From Trypanosoma brucei gambiense DAL972 (taxonomy: Eukaryota; Euglenozoa; Kinetoplastea; Trypanosomatida; Trypanosomatidae): a stretch of DNA of 64,000 nucleotides. Made by a program: the position numbers and the translations under genes. Positions 28,934-39,441 of this stretch are shown one piece after another. The stretch is from positions 2,027,061 to 2,091,060 of the forward strand of contig NC_026742.1 of assembly GCF_000210295.1 (NCBI RefSeq). The letters are read 5' to 3'. Below the pieces are notes generated by a model. That model was not told the origin of the DNA and did not search any database. It saw only the letters and a program-made list of their open reading frames with translations. Position 1 is the stretch's first letter. The number at the start of each line of letters is the position of its first letter.

Positions 28934-31389
28934 CATAAAACACATGTAGTGTAAATATAATATATATATATATATATGTTATAATGATACATATATTATA
29001 ATGATACATAAAATAAAAGGTAATGAATGGAGGCTGATGATGATGATTTATTGTTATTATTATCATCGTTATTGTTACTATTATTGTTATGGGGAAATAA
29101 TGTGATGGATAGAGGAAAGGGAGAGAGAGGGTAGGAGGGGGGAGGGAAGAAAAGAAAGCTAAATATAAATAAATAAATATATATATATATATGGGGATAT
29201 GAGGAAGGGGGCGTGGTGGAAGCCGTTTATTTTCTGTTTTTACTATCATCATCATTATTATTATTATTATTGTTGTTGTTTTTATTAGTTTCGCCCTCTT
29301 TCACTCGTCCCTATCTCCTCATTAGTATTTGTAGCGGGTCAAAGTCGTTTTTTTTTTTTGGTGCTGCCGAAAGGCCGACTTTTCGTGTCGTTTTTCGTTT
29401 TTTTTTTGTTGTTTTTAGTGTCGTCATCATCATCATCATCATCGGATGTGTCGCTGCTGTTGTTGTTGTTGTTATTTTTGGCATGTATATATTTTTCGTG
29501 TTTTTGTTTGTTTATTTCTGCGCTTGTGCCCCTGTTTGGGATCATCTTTCCCATTTCATTTCATTTCATTTCATTCCATATTCTCATGATGAGAAAAATC
29601 TAAAAAGAAACTAAGAGGGGTGAAGGGATAAAAAAGAAAAAAAGAAAAGGAAGAACAAAACACACAAACACACAAACACACACACACACACACACACACA
29701 AAGTAAAGTAAAGTAATGCAATGCATTCGTCTCTTGACGATGTTTCTTTTGTAACTTAACATGGTGGTATCACTCCTCTTCCCCTTCCTTCCGTTCTTTT
29801 TTTTCTTTTTCTTTTTCTTTTTATCTTTATTTATTTATTTATTTCCTTCGTTTTATTTCGGTGTTGTCGTTGTTTGTGTTGTTGTTGTTTGTGTTATTTT
29901 TCTTTTAGTTTATTTGACGTTGCAACTCCTTCCTTGTTGTCGTCGTTGTTTAATATTTTACATCTCATTATTTTTACTCTTCATTGTGTGGAGGAATAGT
30001 GAATCGAGTAAAAGCAAGTTTGAGAAAATGAACGGAGACGCAAAAATAAACTTATTATTTTAATGTATGAAGGAAGCAAAATAGATAAATAAAAATTCAT
30101 AATAGAATGAAAAGGAAATAAAGATACAAGAGAAAATAGTAAAAGAAAAAGAAAAAGACAAAAAGCTGAAATTAATAAATTCTGTCGATATTGTCATTAT
30201 TCAACAAGGGGAAATAAATGAAAGATGCAAAAGGCATGTGCGTGTTTCCACTTTTTTTCTTTCTTTTTTTTTAAAAAATATATATATATATATATATTAC
30301 AGCTTACGTGTTTATATGTATTTGTAGGATAAAGTTGTTTTAAGTTGTGTGTAATGAAATCACTCAAAATGCCGATTCAACCGAAGATGCACGAAAAAAA
30401 AAAGAAGAAAAAGGAAGAAAACAAAACAAAAAAAAGAACATAAGAATTAGTCTTCGTTGTGTAATCTTAACTGACGCCTTTAAAATAAAAAGTACAAGAG
30501 CAAAAAAGAGAAAAAAGCAAGTAGAGTAAACGCAAAAAAAAAAAAAAGAAGAAAAGGCATTAGAAACACGGGGTGAAGGGTTGCGGTGAAGTGATTTAAC
30601 GAGTGGACGAACGAAAACAAAAAAAACAAAAAGAAATGAAAAGAAAAGAAAAAACAAAACAAAACAAAAAAAAACAAAACAAAAAAAGGGGGAAAAAATA
30701 CGTCTCTTCCTTTTTCCCCTCCCTTCCCCTCCCCACCACCACCACCACCACCGGAGACACGGACACGCACACTTTCTACTCCCTCAAAACTCTTTTTCAA
30801 GAAAAAACCTAAATTATATATATATATATATGAATGAATGAAGGATAAGATGAGATAAGACAAGATAACATGGGAAGACAAAAAAAATATGTTTCTGCAA
30901 CGTGTCTACTCTTTACTTCCCGAGGTGTTTTTGTTTAGTGTCTGCCTGCAACGTCATGTAATTATTTCCTTTGTTAGCACAAATACACAAACACAAATAC
31001 AAACACACATTTCTGATTGTTTGTACTGCGGTTTGTCTTTTATTATTATTACTACTAATAATAATATTAATATCATTATCACTTTGCTTCGTTTCGTTTG
31101 GTGTTCGTTTACTTTTTTTTTCCACTAATTTATAACGTGGAACGTCCAATAGCGTGACAATACACAAAGGAAGGGAAGGGAAGAGAAGAGAAGAAGAGGA
31201 GAAGAGGAGAAGAGAAGTTTCAGCGAGTGTATCGAAAGGCATTGGCAAATAAATACACATATTTGGAGGCATTGCAGTGCAAAAAAAAAAATAAATAAAG
31301 AAAGGGAAGAGAGAAAGAAAAAACAACAACAACAACTGGTATTTGTTTAGCGTGACGGAACACAAAGAAGGAATTAGAGCCACGCGCAA
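28934..31389 (+). other. Long low-complexity spacer (2.5 kb)
   Basis: Dominated by simple repeats: (TA)n at 28960-28977, 29174-29192, 30279-30297 and 30816-30832; ATT/ATC trinucleotides near 29040-29090 and 29243-29275; TCA repeats near 29425-29442; (CA)n near 29662-29701; a (CCA)n run near 30734-30752; AAAAC repeats near 30655-30690. No gene is supported; the open frames present are repeat-encoded. Confidence 0.4.
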
Positions 31390-33435
31390 ATGGCGGATAT
31401 GAAGAAGGTAACAGTTGCGGTTCGAGTCCGGCCCATTTTGCGCGATGGCATCAGTCAAGCACATGTGCAGGAGAAGTTTGAACTTGAGGCCATACGCCGT
31501 ACCGGAGACACAACACTAAAAGTAGAGTTGGAGCGACCCGGTGAGCCCACACGCGGCAGCGCCTTCACATTTGATCACATCTTTGACCAAGAAAGCACAC
31601 AGTTGGATGTGTACGATGAGGCCGTTGCAGATCTCGTTGATATGAGTTTAACAGGCGCCAACTCAACAATTTTAGCTTATGGCCAAACCGGCTCCGGGAA
31701 AACGTTTACGGTACTCGGTGATGTGAAGCCCAACCCACTGGAGGATGATTTGCTCACGAAAGACAGCGGCATGTTCCTTCGAGTGCTGAGCGATTTGATG
31801 GAGTACAAACGACGCCAGCTTCCGCGTGGTTTTCATGTGGTAGTGGGTCTCAGTTGCGTTGAGATTTACAACGAAAACATACGCGACCTCTTTGGTGGCA
31901 CGCCAAACTCACCACCGCCCTCCATTAAGGCAGTGATGATTGGTGAGGAGGTGTTGTTGCCATCACTCATCATAAAGGAAATGACATCACTTCAGGCCGT
32001 CTTCAGTGAAATCCAGTTGGCCATTTCCCGTCGTAAGAGTCGATCCACAGAGGCAAATGCCGTCTCGAGCCGCAGCCACTGTTTATTTCTTATTGACATC
32101 CTCCAGCAATCGACAACGGCACCCGCTCCGTCACTCACCGCCATTCTGCAAACAAAGAAAGGCACAAAAGATGTGGAAGCCAAACGGATTTCTACTTTGA
32201 GTGGCATCAGCAATAAAAACGGTGCCCCCATCGAGTTGAAACCTGGCGAGTTGCCCTTCGATGGGATGGTTTATCGTCTTCAAGGCCAGAAGGAACCGAT
32301 TTATGGCAGTAAAATTCTTCTAGCGGATTTGGCTGGAAGTGAGAAAATATCGCGTAGCGGCGTTACTGGTGAAGGACTGGCGGAAGCCACAGCCATCAAT
32401 AGCAGCCTCACTGCTCTCGGGAATGTCGTCCACAGTTTACATGAGGGCGGTTATGTGAGTTACCGCACCTCTAATTTAACGCGGCTTCTTAAGCCCACCT
32501 TTAGCCATCCCAACTCGCGTGTGTTGCTTTTATCGCAGGTATCGCCCACGCAAATGACCTTCGACGAGACCATTAGCACGCTTCACTTTGCGAATAAAGT
32601 GAAGGCAATGAAAGTAACCACATCCACCGGAATGGAGGCGGACAAAATTCAATTCGAATATGTGGAAGCCGGTCGCACGTACGATGGGCTCCTGGCAGAC
32701 CTCCGACTTTTCGCCGTAGAGCAACAGACGAAAGTTGGCGTCATTAGGCGCCGATGCCGTCAGAACGATGGTTTATTTTATGCCCCGCTTCCGAGCGGTC
32801 GGGCGGGTACACGAGAGCGACGGCAGGCATTCATTGAATCTATTGGTGCCAGTAAAGCCGCTACTGAGGAGCGAGAAGCGGGAAAAGTTGCGCGGGAGCG
32901 GGAAGCAGCGGCTTGGGAAGAGGAATTACGGCGCAAACGCAAGGATGGTGCGGAGTCGGCGGCTGCCACACATGCGCAACTTTTACGTGAGGCGAAAGAA
33001 GGACTAGTGGCAGAAGAAAAGGCAGTGAAACATCAGGCAATGCAAGAGGTGCAACATGCGCAAGCTGCCGGAGCAGCGAAGTTACAGGCGGAAGAGGAGG
33101 CGTCACGTGCTTTACTGTTGGGTCGATTTGCACAAGTGATGAGTGACTTTTGCCGTGCTCGGTTGCAAGAAGCAGCACGTGTGGAAGAGGAAATTAGCAG
33201 AGAACTCAACAGCACTCGAATGGCTTCATCATCAGGTGGTAATGGCAGCGGTGCTGCTTCTGAAGTGCCTGTAGAAGATTTGGAGTATGCGGTTTCATGT
33301 TGGGGACACTCAATCGCAAAGAAATTCTACACGAACTGTGCTGAACTGCGGGAACTACAGTTGCAAATGTGCATGATAGGAAGAAGTTGCCTCACGATGG
33401 AGCGTTGGAAAGCGGAACATGTCGGAACCGCATGA
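31390..33435 (+). CDS. Kinesin with N-terminal motor and large insertion in the motor domain
   Basis: 681 residues. The motor begins at once (KKVTVAVRVRPILRDG, residues 5-20) and has the P-loop GQTGSGKT (near 98-105), switch I NAVSSRSH (near 223-230), switch II DLAGSEK (near 313-319) and the end of the motor LHFANKVKAMK (near 398-408). It is therefore an ATP-driven microtubule motor with all nucleotide-contacting motifs intact. About 80 residues separate switch I from switch II, against about 25-30 in typical kinesins. A Glu/Ala/Arg-rich coiled coil spans about 465-600. The tail is short and no cargo domain is recognised. The subfamily is not assignable by eye; it may be one of the many kinetoplastid-specific kinesins. 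Confidence 0.93.
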   Translation: MADMKKVTVAVRVRPILRDGISQAHVQEKFELEAIRRTGDTTLKVELERPGEPTRGSAFTFDHIFDQESTQLDVYDEAVADLVDMSLTGANSTILAYGQTGSGKTFTVLGDVKPNPLEDDLLTKDSGMFLRVLSDLMEYKRRQLPRGFHVVVGLSCVEIYNENIRDLFGGTPNSPPPSIKAVMIGEEVLLPSLIIKEMTSLQAVFSEIQLAISRRKSRSTEANAVSSRSHCLFLIDILQQSTTAPAPSLTAILQTKKGTKDVEAKRISTLSGISNKNGAPIELKPGELPFDGMVYRLQGQKEPIYGSKILLADLAGSEKISRSGVTGEGLAEATAINSSLTALGNVVHSLHEGGYVSYRTSNLTRLLKPTFSHPNSRVLLLSQVSPTQMTFDETISTLHFANKVKAMKVTTSTGMEADKIQFEYVEAGRTYDGLLADLRLFAVEQQTKVGVIRRRCRQNDGLFYAPLPSGRAGTRERRQAFIESIGASKAATEEREAGKVAREREAAAWEEELRRKRKDGAESAAATHAQLLREAKEGLVAEEKAVKHQAMQEVQHAQAAGAAKLQAEEEASRALLLGRFAQVMSDFCRARLQEAARVEEEISRELNSTRMASSSGGNGSGAASEVPVEDLEYAVSCWGHSIAKKFYTNCAELRELQLQMCMIGRSCLTMERWKAEHVGTA

Positions 33436-34361
33436 AGGCAAAAAAAAAAAAAAAGAAGGTGGTGAATGAATGAATGAATGAATGAATGAGTGAAAAAAGA
33501 GGGAAGGAGAAATTGTTTAAAATGATTCACTTCTTCCCTTCTTCCTTCCCTCTTTTCATTCCTTCTTTTTTTTTTCTTCTTATCCTGCTACTGCTGTGAT
33601 GTCATTGATGTTGAAACACCTTGTGTCTCCATAAATATATATATAAATAAATATATATATGTATATATACATATATACATATATTTTATATATATCCGTG
33701 TGTGTATGTTTGTGCGTAAGTTCTTATTTTATTTTTAACTTTATTTGATTAGTCCACATGTCCTTCCGCATAGTTAATGTAATGACATCGGGAAAGGAAA
33801 TAGAAAGGTCGGGAACTATACGTTTATCTGTGAGATTATTTTATTTTTTATTTTTGTTGTTGTTTGTTGCTTTCCTCTTCATTTACCCAATTCTTTATTC
33901 ATCAAACGTATGGTGAGAGATGGGAAAAGAGAGGGAAGGAGAGAAAAAAAAAAAAGAGATTGATTGAAAGGTGAGTCCTGTGAGTAATGGAACATTGAAT
34001 TGATTTTAATTCAGGCGCATTCGAATTTGAAAGTTTCGAAAGAAGAGTGGGGAGGAAAAAAAAAAAAGAATACAACAGGGAGAAGGAAAGGGAAGTGTAT
34101 CGAATAGGATAAGAAAAGCTAAATTAAATGAACGCATATGGAAACTCATGTATGTTTGTACAAACATACATGAGTTTCCCTACGTGCATTGCTTATGCCT
34201 TTTCTGTTTTTTTTCCAACATTTTTCTGATGATGAAAATAATAGTAATAAAAAAAAAACAGAAAAGGGGCTGGAAAGGGAAGGTAGATTGTGATTAAAGT
34301 ATCAAATAGGTACATGTCATTTCTCTTTTTTCCTTCTTGCGCTGCAACACTCAGTAAATAT
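33436..34361 (+). other. Spacer with TGAA repeat, TA-rich tract and perfect palindrome
   Basis: Contains an A14 run (33440-33453), a (GAAT)n repeat at 33463-33488, a long TA-rich region (33635-33695) and A-runs. A perfect 40-bp palindrome lies at 34140-34179. No gene seen. The segment ends at an assembly gap. Confidence 0.4.
34140..34179. repeat. Perfect 40-bp palindrome
   Basis: Left arm 34140-34159 is the exact reverse complement of right arm 34160-34179, with no spacer and no mismatch; symmetry stops at 34139/34180. It is not a simple (TA)n run: the arms have mixed sequence beginning ggaaactcatg. As RNA it would form a 20-bp stem with no room for a loop unless the central pairs open; as DNA it could extrude a cruciform. 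Function unknown. Confidence 0.9.
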
Positions 34362-34725
34362 NNNNNNNNNNNNNNNNNNNNNNNNNNNNNNNNNNNNNNN
34401 NNNNNNNNNNNNNNNNNNNNNNNNNNNNNNNNNNNNNNNNNNNNNNNNNNNNNNNNNNNNNNNNNNNNNNNNNNNNNNNNNNNNNNNNNNNNNNNNNNNN
34501 NNNNNNNNNNNNNNNNNNNNNNNNNNNNNNNNNNNNNNNNNNNNNNNNNNNNNNNNNNNNNNNNNNNNNNNNNNNNNNNNNNNNNNNNNNNNNNNNNNNN
34601 NNNNNNNNNNNNNNNNNNNNNNNNNNNNNNNNNNNNNNNNNNNNNNNNNNNNNNNNNNNNNNNNNNNNNNNNNNNNNNNNNNNNNNNNNNNNNNNNNNNN
34701 NNNNNNNNNNNNNNNNNNNNNNNNN
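34362..34725. other. Assembly gap (364 N)
   Basis: A run of N between two copies of the same short sequence (ctcagtaaatat ends at 34361 and restarts at 34726). Any open frame running through it is meaningless. Confidence 0.99.
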
Positions 34726-35420
34726 CTCAGTAAATATATATATATATATTATATTATATATAATCATCTACATTTATTTGTTTGTATGTTATATGGATAT
34801 GATACATGGTAATCCCTTTTCCTACACTCACACACATCTCACGTGTTCCTCCGCAATAACGAGGGAGAGAGGGGAGGGAGGGAGGGAGGGAGGGAGGGAG
34901 GGGGGGGGAGAAGTTGAATGGCTGTAATTTGTCATCGCAGTCAATTACGAACGTATTAAGTTTTCATAGAATAATGGAGTGAAAAGAGAAGAAAAAAAAC
35001 GGGAATGAAATGGAGAGGCGTCTGAGCTTGTCCAATGACTTTTCTGTCGTTCCGGCTTTTGTTCATATATGTTGTCTCTTGTCATTATTATTATTATTAT
35101 TATCAATATTGTTATTTTGTTTTGTTTTTTGCTTCGTATGCCCCACCCCCATTGCTTAGATGCATAGAAGTTTGTCACATAAAATAAAATAAAATAAAAT
35201 AAATAAATAACGGCCCATAGACATACAGGTGATATACACTTATACGAATTTGTTTCTATTCACACACACACACACACATATATATACGCTTATATTAAGA
35301 AGAAGGAAAGAAAAAGATAGGTAGATTAATAGGATAACTTGAAAGAATTGTGACGGACTGTGCTCGTGCGTGTGCCTGTACGTGTGGTGGACGGCGGTAG
35401 TTTTGGCTTTAAATTAAAAG
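34726..35420 (+). promoter_or_regulatory. Spacer with G-run block, upstream of the 556-residue gene
   Basis: (TA)n at 34735-34760; a G-run block at 34862-34910 with many runs of three or more G separated by single A; (ATT)n near 35083-35102; (AAAAT)n near 35181-35205; (CA)n at 35262-35279 passing into TATA. No gene seen. Confidence 0.4.
34862..34910 (+). repeat. (GGGA)n block, possible G-quadruplex
   Basis: At least eight runs of three or more G separated by single A residues, ending in a G9 run. This matches the simplest G-quadruplex pattern on the + strand. It lies in a 3' UTR or spacer between the kinesin and the next gene. Confidence 0.7.
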
Positions 35421-37091
35421 ATGAAAGTTCCAATAGGCATCTTGCGTTATGCTGAGGAAATAGCGGCTAGTGATGCTATTAATGGTGTTGCCATTTGTGT
35501 AGATATGGATGACATTTTTCGTCAAGCCGTGGCTTGCAGCCGGAAGAATGTTAAAAGTGCCGGTCCCTTCGATTCGTCTGCCATTCCGCTTCCGCCTGCG
35601 TTGGGTCAATGCGTTGGGCGTGTCATCACTAAACTTTATGATGCTGTTAAATGGCTCTTGGATATGAAAGCCAAATGTGTAGCGCTTGTCTCTGGTGTAA
35701 CGGACTCACTGGAGGAAGTGGCACTTCTTATGCAAGTCTACAAACATGTGATGGATCTCGTAGCGAGTCTTTCTGAACGTTGCCAAGTGTATGTGAACCG
35801 CAGCGGCACAGCGCTAATTGGCATTCAGGCTCTACTCTCCAATTGTCCGAAGAATAGTGTAAATAACAAAAAAAAGTGCGGCCTACTTCCACCGTGGAAG
35901 CGTTCACTGGTGTGCACATCCGATCCGTTAGGTGGGTTTATGGGGTTTAATTGCATCGTGAACTTGCTTTCGCTTTGTCACGGGAAGGAGCCTTCTATAG
36001 TTAAAGCATCAAAACTCGTCGGAAAGTGTAAATTGGATGATGCGGCGTCGCTACCGGTTTTTGCTCTCATTGCCAGTAAAAAGGTTTCAATCACAGACAA
36101 AACACCATACCATATGAAAAAACAAGATAGGAAGGAAATTGCTCTACCTATTAACTCCCGGAAGGGTTTGCTCTCCATTGAATTACTTAAAGATGTTGGA
36201 TTACTGCCGTCAGAGGAGTACCGAGAGGAGGAAGCCCGTCATTTGTTGTTTCAACTTAAGGCCGCGCTTGCTGATTTGCGTGCTGAATGCATCAACCCGC
36301 CAGAGCTCTCCACAATGACAAAACACCAATATTTGCTCCCGATATTGTTCCATCGCATGCATCACAGCACGGTGCGGTTGGGGAAACGGCACATGCACGA
36401 TCGCTTCTCAAGAGCACGTTCCATCATTTTTCACACCCTTCTCACGGGCAGACTTGCACGAATTATTTATGAAGATAGTTCTTGTGTTGATAGTAATCGT
36501 AATGATGCCGCTGCAGCAGAATCACAAATTATCCGATGCCGCGTGGAGGACCCGAACCACATTCAGTACATCAAAAGCCCATCTACCAGGGTTTTGAAAG
36601 ATGTGCTGAAGTTGAAAGTCGGTGACAGCGAGGAAATGACGTCGGCCATTACGGCCAAAGAACTTGAAGATATACGACGCATTCCAGAGCATCTTCAGTT
36701 ATATGCTGCAGCTCTTAAAATACTCTACCGCACCGGGATTTTGACAGAGATGGTTTGTCGGGCGGTATGCCGCGCCATAGTTTCGGTAACCCATGAGAAA
36801 TACGATATTTACAATGATGATATGCACCATAAGAATAACAGGAATGATGAAAGCATTGTCGATGAGGAAAAGAATAAACGACCGTCACCACAGGAAATAT
36901 ATGACGGGCTTCAGGAGTTGCACGTGTGCTGGATATACGCCGCCCTCGCCAATGACATTTTGCATCCTTCTGAAATAAAACCAAACCTTTCACCCACGCC
37001 ACTGGTGCGGTACACCGATGCGTCAAAGGAGAAGGAGAAGGAGGAGGAGGAGGAGGACTTGAAGTATCTCACATCTGTTCTCTTCGTCTGA
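35421..37091 (+). CDS. Hypothetical protein, 556 residues
   Basis: Not recognised. One uninterrupted frame with codon use like its neighbours and the expected strand. The first 110 residues (VAICVDMDDIFRQAV, then a long helix and KAKCVALVSGVTDSLEE) alternate strand-acid and helix in a way loosely like the start of a PIN/XPG-type nuclease domain, but the further acidic residues needed cannot be placed, so this is only a hint. The middle is Lys/Arg/Leu-rich (HSTVRLGKRHMHDRFSRARS). Asp/Asn-rich stretches occur at about 355-370 and 465-490. The C-terminus has an acidic run coded by GAG/GAAG repeats at about 37027-37061. No signal peptide or membrane helix is seen. Confidence 0.72.
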   Translation: MKVPIGILRYAEEIAASDAINGVAICVDMDDIFRQAVACSRKNVKSAGPFDSSAIPLPPALGQCVGRVITKLYDAVKWLLDMKAKCVALVSGVTDSLEEVALLMQVYKHVMDLVASLSERCQVYVNRSGTALIGIQALLSNCPKNSVNNKKKCGLLPPWKRSLVCTSDPLGGFMGFNCIVNLLSLCHGKEPSIVKASKLVGKCKLDDAASLPVFALIASKKVSITDKTPYHMKKQDRKEIALPINSRKGLLSIELLKDVGLLPSEEYREEEARHLLFQLKAALADLRAECINPPELSTMTKHQYLLPILFHRMHHSTVRLGKRHMHDRFSRARSIIFHTLLTGRLARIIYEDSSCVDSNRNDAAAAESQIIRCRVEDPNHIQYIKSPSTRVLKDVLKLKVGDSEEMTSAITAKELEDIRRIPEHLQLYAAALKILYRTGILTEMVCRAVCRAIVSVTHEKYDIYNDDMHHKNNRNDESIVDEEKNKRPSPQEIYDGLQELHVCWIYAALANDILHPSEIKPNLSPTPLVRYTDASKEKEKEEEEEDLKYLTSVLFV

Positions 37092-37166
37092 ATACACAAT
37101 CCTCAGTTTTTAACTGCTACATGTTTTTTTTTTTTGGGGGGGGGTTTTCATGCACATTTGCGGCAG

Positions 37167-37203
<37 letters not shown>

Positions 37204-37362
37204 AATATATATATATAAATATATATATATAAATATATAAATCATACCTGTGCACCCACCGCACAACATGGATTCCTTATGATATAATTTTTTTTTTTTT
37301 AAAATTGGTTCGGTTGTTCTTTTTATTATTTATTTGTTTATTTATTTTCATTGATTCCCCTC
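37092..37362 (+). other. 3' spacer with (CA)n and (TA)n, up to an assembly gap
   Basis: T- and G-homopolymers (about 37124-37144), (AC)n near 37167-37182 and TA repeats at 37183-37235 interrupted by regular 'aa' phases. No gene. Confidence 0.5.
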
Positions 37363-37463
37363 NNNNNNNNNNNNNNNNNNNNNNNNNNNNNNNNNNNNNN
37401 NNNNNNNNNNNNNNNNNNNNNNNNNNNNNNNNNNNNNNNNNNNNNNNNNNNNNNNNNNNNNNN
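37363..37463. other. Assembly gap (101 N)
   Basis: A run of N of near-default size, so the real distance is unknown. Confidence 0.99.
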
Positions 37464-38480
37464 CGATCTATATGTTTTGTTAATGAATTAATAATCAAGC
37501 ACACGGTCGCGTTGTTGTTATATTATTACATCTCTCTGGATCAGAATAGGAATATTTTATGTTTTTGTTTTTTATTACGTAGATCCTCTTATTTGTGATG
37601 GATTCGTCTCTCTGTATCTTTGTTTTGTTAATTCAATAGACCATGCATATCTCTCTTTTGTTTATCCATGCGGAACCCGAGCTGGATTATTTAATTTTAA
37701 CCGCGCGCCCCCACATCGTAATGGGGTTTTGTGTATGTATGTTTCGCCCTTTTCTCCCGGCAGCGGGTTTTTTAGTTATATTTTGATCGTGATTAGATCC
37801 GTCGTATTTTTTTTTTTGTGTGTTGTGGTCGATCCGCAATAAGTCCGATGGGTCGACGTTTTCTCGTTGCGCAACATAGAGAGAAGAGAGATGTGGCCTT
37901 CCCTCACTTTTTTATTTTTTGTCGCGGGCCCGGCCGTTGTTTTTTTCTTTCCCCTCCCCCCCTCCGACAATGTTTTTTGGTTATTAGATAATGGCAAGTT
38001 CGCGCCGGGGCGTTATTTCTTTAATTTTTTTTGGGTGGGGGGGGCCAGCCACAAAAATTAGTTGTGTTGGGCGTCTTTTATAAAAGAAAAGAAACGCTTT
38101 TTTGTTAAAAAAGAAGAAATTTTTCTCTCCCCCTTTTTATATATTTTTTTCCCCCCCCGTTTGTATTTTTTTTCCCCCCACACAAAAAATTGTTTTTTGT
38201 TTAAAAAGGGTTTTCTCCGTCCCATTGTTTTTTTTTAATTTTTAAAAAATAAACCCGGGCCCCCCCCCCCCCCACCGGGGTTCCTTAGAGAATAAATTTT
38301 TTTTTTTTAAAAACTCCCGGCGGGGGGGTTCCTCCACTTTTTTTTTTGGGTGGGTTATTTCCCCGGGATTTCCCTCCCTTCCTTTTTTTTTTCCGGGTTT
38401 CGGAAAGGTTCCGGGGAAGGGTTTCTTTCAGATCTGTTCATTTAATATATTTGGAACCCGCGGAGGGGGGGCGGTAAAAA
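37464..38480. other. Probable low-quality read sequence next to the gap
   Basis: The segment has abnormal homopolymer-stuttered composition (repeated ccc/ggg/ttt blocks such as cccgggccccccc near 38254-38272 and ggcggggggg near 38318-38328) unlike any other spacer here. It resembles the degraded end of a sequencing read. No feature should be trusted in it. Confidence 0.6.
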
Positions 38481-39441
38481 AATCCCACCACCACCACCAA
38501 ATTAGTTTTAACGTGTGAACTGCGTTTTTTGCGAGTATATTTTGAAATAAAGCGGTGAGACAACTGTGGGATTACCACACAGAAAATTATTAGCACAGTA
38601 GGAGTTTGGGGTATTGTTGTACTTTCATACTTTTGTGATTGTGATTGTTTTTTTTTCTTTTTTTTTTCACCTTTCTTCATTTGTTTGTTTGTTTGTTTGT
38701 TTGTTTGTTTTTTAAAAAAAAGAAAAAAAAAGTAATTGTGATAATGATGATAATAATAATAGTAATAATAATAATAACAGTAGCGATTCTTTTTTTTTTT
38801 TTGAAAAAAAAATCGAATTGGGGAGGATGTTGTTTTGCTCTATGTGTCTATTGAGGTGACTGCAAGTTTATTTATTTTTTTTTTTACTTTTCTCTTTTTC
38901 GTTCTTTCTCTTTTTCCCCTTACCTCCGTTTATTTTTGTATGCTTATGACACACGTGGTAGCACCTTGAGGGCAAAGAAAAAAAATAAATTAAAATAAAT
39001 AAAAAAATAAATAAAAATAAAAATAAAAAAAAGGTATCTCGTTTTGTTGTTTTTATCATTATTATTATTATTATTGTTGTTGTTGTTTCTACTTTGCTTC
39101 ATTTCATTCTGTGCATCCACTTGTTCAGGTTATATTAGGTCATTTATATAGGGCCCATACTGAAGTAAAGTGAATAAACAAACACATAAACACAAACAGA
39201 GGAAGAGGAAAAGCACATATATATATATATATATATCATTATTTATATCTTTATTTATTTATTTATTTGTATATATAAGTTTGAGTGTAAGTAGACGCTG
39301 AAGAGCGAGTAGCACAGCACAAGTATTCGGTCAAAAAAAAAGGGGGGGGAAAAGAAAAAAAGGGAAAAAAAAAGAAAGAAAAAAAAGAAAGAAAAAAAGA
39401 AAAAAAACAGAAACAACGAATTGTGAGTTCATTTTGTTATT
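38481..39441 (+). other. Spacer upstream of the ArfGAP gene
   Basis: (CCA)n at 38485-38498, (TTTG)n at 38680-38710, (AAT)n near 38750-38777, AAATA repeats near 38980-39030, (TA)n at 39217-39235, and purine-rich sequence before the gene (39330-39415). No gene seen. Confidence 0.4.

Noticed and set aside
31425..31440. tRNA-like B-box sequence ggttcgagtcc
   Set aside because: It lies in the kinesin start (VAVRVRP) and has no A-box or cloverleaf around it.
34290..34767. Open frames running through the N gap on both strands
   Set aside because: They consist mostly of unknown residues and are artefacts of translating N.
37183..37235. AT-rich tract as a possible centromere or replication origin
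   Set aside because: It is a short microsatellite like many others in this window, without the long tandem satellite expected of trypanosome centromeres.
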